This document shows positions 30,281 to 35,639 of a DNA stretch of 35,639 nt, in pieces. Source of the stretch: an uncultured Lachnospiraceae bacterium (GTDB lineage Bacteria > Bacillota > Clostridia > Lachnospirales > Lachnospiraceae); NCBI GenBank assembly GCA_946615865.1, contig CAMOIJ010000001.1, forward strand, positions 1 through 35,639, read 5' to 3'. The notes under the pieces were generated by a model. It saw only the letters and a program-made list of their open reading frames with translations. It ran no database searches and was not told where the DNA came from. The position numbers and the translations under genes were made by a program. The number at the start of each line of letters is the position of its first letter. Position 1 is the first letter of the stretch.

Positions 30281-32020
30281 ATGAAAAAAGACTACTCCCG
30301 CTCCAAACTGGCGATTTTCGCCTCCTATATAGTGCCCCACAGGAAAGCCTTCGCCATTGATATGGCGCTGTCCGTCGGGATTGCTGTTGTGGACCTGATC
30401 TTTCCGTATGTGTCGAGATGGTCTATGCGCAACCTGCTGCCCGAAGGAATATTTCGGACATTTTTCATCGTGATGGCGATCATGTTCGCGGCGTATATAC
30501 TGCGCGCGGTGTGCCAATATTTTGTCACGGTGATCGGACACCGGATGGGAACCCTGGTCGAGGCCGACATGCGCCGCGACGTGTTCACGCATATGCAGTC
30601 GCTGTCGTACAGTTTCTTCGACAGGAACAGGACCGGCGTACTGCTCGCCCGCGTCACCAACGATCTGTTCGAGATCGTAGAACTCGCCCACCACGGTCCC
30701 GAGAACATCCTTACCTGCTCCATCACCATCATCGGTGCGCTCGTCATTTTGCTGACGATCAACCCGCTGTTGACCTCGGTCCTCATAATCATGCTGCCCG
30801 CCTGTGTCATTTTCGGCATGCGCCAGCGCCTGAACATGCAGGCCGCCAACCGTGAGGTCAAAAAGCGCACCGGCGAGATCAACGCTGCCATCGAGAGCGG
30901 CATTTCCGGTATCCGAACCTCTAAGGCTTTTGCCAACGAGGAGGCGGAGGACGCGAAGTTCGACGAGGCCAACGAAGCCTTCAAGGCAAGCAAAGTATCT
31001 TTCTACCGCGCCATGGGCCTCTTCAACGCGGGCGTCGAGGGCACGGTCGGCCTGATGCAGGTCGCTGTCATCTCCGCGGGCGGTTTTCTGATCATGCGCG
31101 AACGGATGAACTACATCGACCTCGTCACTTTCACCCTTTACGTCTCTACTTTTACAGCGCCCATCCGCAAACTTATGCAGTTCATGGAGATCTACACGCA
31201 GGGAATGTCGGGTTTTGAGCGCTTCGTGGAACTGATGCGGACCCAGCCCGAGATCCAGGACGCCCCGGATGCCAAAACATTGACCGACGTCAAGGGCGAC
31301 ATCTGCTTCGAAGATGTGTCATTCTCCTACAACGACGGGACAGAGGTCCTCGACCACATCAATCTGCGCATCGCACCCGGCGAGACAGTCGCGCTGGTGG
31401 GCGAATCCGGCGGCGGCAAGACCACCATGTGCCACCTGATCCCGCGCTTCTACGACGTCACCGGCGGCCGTGTAACAGTGGACGGAAATGATGTCCGGGA
31501 TCTCACCCAGGAGAGTCTTCGCAGGAACATCGGCATCATACAGCAGGACGTCTTCCTCTTTGCCGGCACTGTCATGGAGAATATCCGCTACGGAAGGCCA
31601 GACGCCTCCGACCGCGAAGTCGTGGAAGCAGCCGTACGCGCGCGGATCCACGATGATATCATGCAGATGCCCGACGGATATGACACCTTTGTAGGCGAGC
31701 GCGGCGTGGTGCTCTCAGGCGGGCAGAAGCAGCGTGTTTCCATCGCGAGAGTCTTCCTCAAGAATCCTCCCATCCTGATCCTGGATGAGGCAACTTCCGC
31801 CCTCGACAGCGTCACCGAACGGCAGATCCAGGACAGCCTGGACGCCCTTAGCCAGGGCAAAACCTGCATCGTCATCGCCCACCGCCTCTCCACCGTCCGC
31901 GGCGCGGACCGCATCGCTGTCGTCGACGGCATGCACATCACCGAGCAGGGATCCCGCGACGAACTGATGGCGCTGGACGGTGCTTACGCAAGACTGGAAA
32001 GAGCACAAGAACTGACATAA
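30281..32020 (+). CDS. type IV ABC exporter half-transporter (MsbA/LmrA-like)
   Basis: 579 residues with a six-helix membrane domain (about 1-310) and a nucleotide-binding domain. Walker A is GESGGGKTT, the Q-loop is IGIIQQDVFLF, the signature is LSGGQKQR, Walker B is ILILDEATSALD and the H-loop is IVIAHRLSTV. It should work as a homodimeric exporter of lipids, peptides or drugs; the substrate cannot be told. ATG 30281 is chosen: the frame is open upstream to 30182, but that extension is translated 22-bp repeat. The likely ribosome binding site AGAGGT (30266-30271) lies within a repeat copy. A second repeat palindrome begins 9 bases after the stop, and hypB-like genes follow. Confidence 0.9.
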   Translation: MKKDYSRSKLAIFASYIVPHRKAFAIDMALSVGIAVVDLIFPYVSRWSMRNLLPEGIFRTFFIVMAIMFAAYILRAVCQYFVTVIGHRMGTLVEADMRRDVFTHMQSLSYSFFDRNRTGVLLARVTNDLFEIVELAHHGPENILTCSITIIGALVILLTINPLLTSVLIIMLPACVIFGMRQRLNMQAANREVKKRTGEINAAIESGISGIRTSKAFANEEAEDAKFDEANEAFKASKVSFYRAMGLFNAGVEGTVGLMQVAVISAGGFLIMRERMNYIDLVTFTLYVSTFTAPIRKLMQFMEIYTQGMSGFERFVELMRTQPEIQDAPDAKTLTDVKGDICFEDVSFSYNDGTEVLDHINLRIAPGETVALVGESGGGKTTMCHLIPRFYDVTGGRVTVDGNDVRDLTQESLRRNIGIIQQDVFLFAGTVMENIRYGRPDASDREVVEAAVRARIHDDIMQMPDGYDTFVGERGVVLSGGQKQRVSIARVFLKNPPILILDEATSALDSVTERQIQDSLDALSQGKTCIVIAHRLSTVRGADRIAVVDGMHITEQGSRDELMALDGAYARLERAQELT

Positions 32021-32027
32021 TCAAAAC

Positions 32028-32113
32028 AAGAGACCTCTGGGGTAGTTTGTCCCCAGTTGGGGTCAAACTACCCCAGAGGTCTCTTGCACACGAACAAACT
32101 ACCCCAGAGGTCG
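32028..32113. repeat. 22-bp family: near-perfect 54-bp palindrome plus an extra copy
   Basis: A reverse copy and a forward copy form an inverted repeat at 32030-32083 (20-bp arms, one mismatch, then CCCC/GGGG and the loop AGTT). A third copy at 32094-32113 diverges after AGAGGTC. The palindrome starts 9 bases after the ABC exporter stop, so the exporter is bracketed by two such palindromes. Confidence 0.9.
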
Positions 32114-32136
32114 ATTACACATCAAAGGAGCCCTCC

Positions 32137-32829
32137 ATGGCAAATATCTACACTGACCCCGTAAAAATCATCGAACTCAAAGAATCCGTCCTCGAAGATA
32201 ACAACAAGGACGCCCAGGATCTCCGCAGCGAACTGAAAGCCCAGAAGACCTGCCTCCTCAACCTGATGTCCGGGCCCGGAAGCGGCAAGACCACCACTCT
32301 CCTCGCCTTGGACAAATACCTCAGAGGTCGCCTCAAATGGGGCGTCATGGAGGCCGACATCGACTCCGACGTGGACGCGAGGACAATCCTGGCCGCAGGC
32401 ATTCCCGCGGTCCAGCTGCACACGGGCGGAATGTGCCATCTGGACGCCGACATGACGAGGCAGGGCCTGAAAGCCCTCTTTGAGAGCACCGATGAGCATC
32501 TGGATCTTGTTGTCCTCGAGAACATCGGCAACCTTGTCTGCCCCGCCGAATTCGACACCGGCGCGGCCATCAAAATGACCATCCTCAGCGTTCCCGAAGG
32601 CGACGACAAGCCGGCCAAGTACCCCCTCATGTACAAGGAATGCGACCTGATGGTCGTCAACAAGATCGACGCGCTGCCGGTCTTCGATTTTGACAAGGAG
32701 AAGGCGGAACGCTTTGCAAAACATAGAAACCCCGACATCAAAATATTCTACATCTCCGCCCGTACAGGCGAGGGCGTGGAAGCGCTTGCCGAGGAGATCA
32801 TAAGACGAGTTGAGGCTTGGAACGCATAA
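32137..32829 (+). CDS. hypB: HypB-like nickel-metallochaperone GTPase, copy 1
   Basis: 230 residues. Walker A is GPGSGKTT (46-53). The metal-binding Cys-His is at 100-101 (GGMCHLDADM) and the second Cys at 135 (NIGNLVCPAEFD), as in HypB dimers that bind nickel between subunits. VVNKID is the base-recognition motif. The high-affinity N-terminal CxxCGC site and the His-rich stretch of some HypBs are absent. HypB inserts nickel into NiFe-hydrogenase or other nickel enzymes. AAAGGAG is 6 bases before ATG 32137. The start of copy 2 follows 11 bases after this stop. No hypA, other hyp genes or hydrogenase genes lie in the window. Confidence 0.88.
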   Translation: MANIYTDPVKIIELKESVLEDNNKDAQDLRSELKAQKTCLLNLMSGPGSGKTTTLLALDKYLRGRLKWGVMEADIDSDVDARTILAAGIPAVQLHTGGMCHLDADMTRQGLKALFESTDEHLDLVVLENIGNLVCPAEFDTGAAIKMTILSVPEGDDKPAKYPLMYKECDLMVVNKIDALPVFDFDKEKAERFAKHRNPDIKIFYISARTGEGVEALAEEIIRRVEAWNA

Positions 32830-32840
32830 AGGAGACAATC

Positions 32841-33536
32841 ATGGGAACTGTTCGAACTATCAAAATAGAGGAAAGCGTTTTTGCGGACAACACTTCCTCG
32901 GCTGAAGCCATCCGCCGCATGCTCACAGACAAGAAAACCACCATGCTCAATTTCATGTCCAGCCCTGGCAGCGGCAAGACAACACTGCTGACCGCCCTGG
33001 TGAACAAACTGAAAAGTGAACTTACGATCCGCGTCATGGACGTCGATATCGAGTCCACCCTGGATGCCCAGCGCGTCGCGGACGCCACGGGCGTCGAAGC
33101 CCTGCAGATCCACAACGGCGGCCTGTGCCACATCGACGCGGACATGGTGACTCGCGCGCTGAGCCAGTTCGCACCGAAGGAGTCCGGAGTGCTCGAAGAG
33201 ACCGATCTGCTCATCCTCGAGAACATCGGCAACCTTGTCTGTCCGGCCGAATTCGATACCGGCGCCCACAGGAACATCATGATCCTCAGCGTCCCTGAAG
33301 GCGATGACAAGCCCCTCAAATATCCTCTTATGTTCAGTGTCAGCGACCTGGTGCTGATCAACAAAATGGACACTTTGGATTATTTTGACTTCGATCTCGA
33401 TAAGGCAAAAGAGCGAATCCTCCGCCTCAATCCAAACGCCGAGATCCTGCCCGTCAGCGCCAAGACCGGCGAGGGAATCGACGCTGTCTGCGACTGGGTG
33501 AGAAATGTTGTGAAGGTGAATGGAGTGAGGCAGTGA
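32841..33536 (+). CDS. hypB: HypB-like nickel-metallochaperone GTPase, copy 2
   Basis: 231 residues, clearly homologous to copy 1 (shared ENIGNLVCPAEFDTGA, LSVPEGDDKP, KYPLM) but diverged, so not a recent duplicate. Walker A is SPGSGKTT (41-48), Cys96-His97 lies in GGLCHIDADM, Cys134 in NIGNLVCPAEF, LINKMD is the G4 motif, and SAKTGEG is G5. All nickel-site residues are kept. AAAGGAG (32828-32834) overlaps the copy 1 stop, so translation should be coupled. An intrinsic terminator follows. The pair could form a heterodimer or serve two nickel enzymes. Confidence 0.88.
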   Translation: MGTVRTIKIEESVFADNTSSAEAIRRMLTDKKTTMLNFMSSPGSGKTTLLTALVNKLKSELTIRVMDVDIESTLDAQRVADATGVEALQIHNGGLCHIDADMVTRALSQFAPKESGVLEETDLLILENIGNLVCPAEFDTGAHRNIMILSVPEGDDKPLKYPLMFSVSDLVLINKMDTLDYFDFDLDKAKERILRLNPNAEILPVSAKTGEGIDAVCDWVRNVVKVNGVRQ

Positions 33537-33549
33537 TACGACAAAACAA

Positions 33550-33606
33550 AGAGCTGTGAAGGCTTTGGGATTTCAATCGTCCCTGGCTTTCACAGCTCTA
33601 TTTTTA
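33550..33606 (+). terminator. intrinsic terminator after the HypB pair
   Basis: AGAGCTGTGAA pairs with TTCACAGCTCT around a loop of about 31 bases that has its own short pairing, followed by a T run (33601-33605). Confidence 0.88.
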
Positions 33607-33666
33607 TTGCTTTAGATTATTCTGCCGGTATTATCGCACCGCGAGAAGTAGTTATCTATAACAGCA

Positions 33667-33890
33667 TCACGGAATCCACTTACCATCAGCTCCTACATAG
33701 TATTTACCGATCCAGGTGCTCGTAGCCATAACTCCGCTTCCGGTCAGGTAATAATCACCAACCCATTTGTTGGTCACCATGGCTCCGCTTCCATCGAAGT
33801 AATACCACTTTCCGCTGCAAATGCAGGGCAAACGGAAGTAAAGCAAAGCGCAAACGCCAGTATTAGCGCGATTACAGATTTGTTCTTCAT
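33667..33890 (-). pseudogene. frameshifted secreted protein with cell-wall-binding repeats
   Basis: ATG 33890, preceded by AAAGGAGATG, starts a clear signal peptide (MKNKSVIALILAFALC through VCPAFA). The frame then stops after about 38 codons. From just after the signal peptide another frame reads GKWYYFDGSGAMVTNKWVGD, then YYLTGSGVMATSTWIGK and YYVGADGKWIP with a stop at 33667. This is a choline/cell-wall-binding repeat (CW_binding type) tail. One frameshift near 33811-33816 separates the two. The normal middle part is also missing, so an internal deletion probably caused both. It sits directly downstream of the gene ending at 33904. Confidence 0.8.
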
Positions 33891-33903
33891 ACTCATCTCC
33901 TTT

Positions 33904-35639
33904 CTATTTCAGCCGGATCGAATCCGCGAATGTCCGCATCTCGTCCTTTGTTGCGGATATGTAGATATAACTCGGCTCGTTACCGCTGTAAGTGACTTTG
34001 TAATCGTATTTATCCGCCATTTTCAGCACGAACAGCGCCTCGATCATATCGTCGATCTCTTCCTTGCGCTGCGCGGCTGCGGCCGTCATTCTGATCCGGC
34101 TGCCGCCTGCGCCATCTCCGCCAAGCTGCGCAGGAACCGGGGCGACTTGGCAGAAGTTTCCCTGCTCCGCGTCCCGCTGCAGCCTGTATTCAAACATCCT
34201 GTCTTCCGACCAGGGTGATTCCGCGTCCGCGTAATAACTGCTGTAAACCGCATAATCACCGATTACTGTGAACGCAACACCATGCTCTTCTTCCCACTCG
34301 CTCTCTCCCAGGATCACATAAGCGGGGAGCTCCTCGCTCACTGGCTTCATAACCGCCACTCTGTGGGGGTGGAAATGAGACAATATTTTCTCTGTGACCA
34401 CGTCCTCGTCGGGCAGGTCTTCCGTACAGAATTCCTGCAGTTCCTGGGCGAGCGCCATGCCCAGCTTTCCGCCCATGTTTTCATAGGCGTCCGCGCACAT
34501 TTGCACATATCCGGACGGCGTGCCGGACTCATAGAGCAGTACCGCTTCGGTGTCAAAATATCGCGCGCTCAGTCTCCTCTTGTCCTGCCGCAGTTCTTTC
34601 TCATCGATCCCGCCGCCTATAAGTTCAAGATATCTTTGGTCCAGGATCTGTGACAGTTTATGAAAACTATCCCTGTTAAAGTCCACGCAATAATACCTGG
34701 GCACATCGAAGCGGCTGCACACCGCTCTGTAATAGTCAAAGAAATACTTGTGAGTACTGTGCTTAAAGGCGCTGTGTGCGCTGCGTTTGTTTAAGCTTCC
34801 TGTTTCCCCATCGTCGTAATAGAGATACATAAACCGGTGTGCCTTCGGATCGATGTCGTCTCTCGCCAGCACGTAGTCCAGGTCCCTGAGCACTTCCACG
34901 GGTGACTGTGTCCCGTCCTTTACGGCCTGCAGCAGCTCTGGGCCGAGGAGATTACGGAATTCGTCGCTTAGCAGGTCTCTGTCAATAAGCCAGCCAAGAA
35001 AATAGGAAATCGGCATGCCGGCATAATCGTAAATCTTGTCCGTCTCACTGTCCTGCATGGCGCTGATCCTGTCCTGAAATTCCTTTTTCTGCCCGCTGTC
35101 ATTCAGGTCATAAAGGGTTCCCCGCAGCCGGAAGTACTCGAGAGCGGCGTCCTCCCAGGCCCATTCCGCCTTGTCCGCGCGAAAAGCAGGGGGCTCCACA
35201 GCCTTTCCGGCTTGTTGTTTCGCCTGTGAACCTCTCCCGGCTTGCGGACCTGCTCCGGCCTGTGAACCTCTCCCGGCTTGCGGACCTGCTCCGGCCTGTG
35301 AACCTCCCCCGGCTTGCGAACCGGCTCCGCCCTGTGGGCCTGCACCGGCTTTCGCATAACTCCTGGCCTGCAGGTCTCCCGAAAATTTGGGAAAGAAATA
35401 GAGAAGCGCGCCCAGTCCGGCAGCGAGGACAAGCATGATCCAGCCCGCTTCCGGAATTTCCAGAGAAAACCAGGTGGCGCTTAGTACCAGCATGACTGTC
35501 ACGGTCTTCCAGAAAACGCCGTACAGCACGGGCAGTTTTTTGCCTTTGGCGGTTCTGAAGAAGCTCCAAATGGTCAGCCCGAACAGCGCCACAGCGCCAA
35601 GTGTCCAGGACACGACCATCGCGACCGGAACGCCCGGAT
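33904..35639 (-). CDS. membrane protein with Gly/Ala/Gln repeat linker, unknown function (5' end beyond window)
   Basis: At least 571 residues; the frame stays open to the window edge, and the first visible residues already belong to a membrane helix (VPVAMVVSWTLGAVALFGL), so the true start is probably outside. Two more hydrophobic segments follow (KTVTVMLVLSATWF; WIMLVLAAGLGALLYF). Next is a low-complexity linker of 12-residue units such as GAGPQAGRGSQA. The C-terminal 430 residues are soluble, rich in Tyr, Asp and Glu, with no recognised motif; the last 30 (YIYISATKDEMRTFADSI) read like a small alpha/beta end. No catalytic site was identified. The downstream pseudogene ribosome binding site begins right at its stop. 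Confidence 0.7.
   Translation of the reverse strand, partial: PGVPVAMVVSWTLGAVALFGLTIWSFFRTAKGKKLPVLYGVFWKTVTVMLVLSATWFSLEIPEAGWIMLVLAAGLGALLYFFPKFSGDLQARSYAKAGAGPQGGAGSQAGGGSQAGAGPQAGRGSQAGAGPQAGRGSQAKQQAGKAVEPPAFRADKAEWAWEDAALEYFRLRGTLYDLNDSGQKKEFQDRISAMQDSETDKIYDYAGMPISYFLGWLIDRDLLSDEFRNLLGPELLQAVKDGTQSPVEVLRDLDYVLARDDIDPKAHRFMYLYYDDGETGSLNKRSAHSAFKHSTHKYFFDYYRAVCSRFDVPRYYCVDFNRDSFHKLSQILDQRYLELIGGGIDEKELRQDKRRLSARYFDTEAVLLYESGTPSGYVQMCADAYENMGGKLGMALAQELQEFCTEDLPDEDVVTEKILSHFHPHRVAVMKPVSEELPAYVILGESEWEEEHGVAFTVIGDYAVYSSYYADAESPWSEDRMFEYRLQRDAEQGNFCQVAPVPAQLGGDGAGGSRIRMTAAAAQRKEEIDDMIEALFVLKMADKYDYKVTYSGNEPSYIYISATKDEMRTFADSIRLK
35213..35360 (-). repeat. in-frame 36-bp minisatellite in the membrane protein gene
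   Basis: CCTGTGAACCTCTCCCGG followed by CTTGCGGACCTGCTCCGG repeats with a period of 36 from about 35223. Two near-identical units are flanked by diverged ones. The length keeps the frame, and each unit encodes 12 residues of the linker, so length variation between strains is expected. Confidence 0.85.

Overview
The window looks like a chromosomal stretch of a Gram-positive anaerobe of the Clostridia, most likely a Lachnospiraceae member. The reasons are strong AGGAGG-type ribosome binding sites, Gram-positive lipoproteins, a SHOCT protein, a Hanks-type kinase paired with a small HTH protein, a compact anaerobic-type siroheme operon and BioY. This is inferred from gene content; there is no rRNA or other taxonomic marker, and I saw no tRNA, CRISPR array, prophage or classical insertion sequence.

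Layout. 1-5.0 kb (minus strand): the start of a GMP synthase lacking the glutaminase domain, then an operon of a metallo-beta-lactamase-fold protein, a DUF89-GNAT fusion and an M32 carboxypeptidase. 5.0-7.8 kb: eight copies of a 70-bp palindromic tandem repeat, a 50-bp conserved element, an Rpn-type PD-(D/E)XK nuclease gene and an unknown gene. 7.8-11.9 kb: two lipoproteins (one with Ltp-type repeats), a ribbon-helix-helix regulator and a SHOCT membrane protein. 11.9-14.7 kb: a membrane Ser/Thr kinase divergent from a small HTH protein. 14.8-16.3 kb: a DUF362 protein and a cupin. 16.4-18.2 kb: a second 70-bp repeat array, a second copy of the 50-bp element, a second PD-(D/E)XK protein and a lone repeat unit. 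18.2-21.8 kb: a beta-helix lipoprotein, a NUDIX hydrolase, a truncated BglG-type regulator and a HAD phosphatase. 22-28.7 kb: a 64-bp repeat array and a siroheme operon (sirC, hemC, cobA-hemD) ending in a large MscS-like channel. 28.7-33.6 kb: another 64-bp array, bioY, an ABC exporter and two tandem HypB-like GTPases, interspersed with a third repeat family built on a roughly 22-bp motif. 33.6-35.6 kb: a broken cell-wall-repeat gene and a partial membrane protein.

The most distinctive feature is three palindromic repeat families. The 70-bp family lies beside both PD-(D/E)XK-type genes, and both genes are also preceded by the same 50-bp sequence (44 of 50 identical by eye). This resembles the link between REP elements and RAYT transposases, but with a different nuclease fold; it is the best candidate here for an undescribed mobile or repeat-maintenance system. 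The 22-bp family supplies the last codons and stop of bioY, a likely ribosome binding site for the ABC exporter, and large palindromes on both sides of that exporter.

Other points: a HemC lacking most of its third domain, tandem HypB paralogues without a hydrogenase gene, a sensor-bearing MscS-like protein translationally coupled to siroheme genes, and a strong internal ribosome binding site for a 26-residue membrane peptide at the end of the beta-lactamase-fold gene. All coordinates and motifs were read by eye; family names come from motif recognition, not searches.
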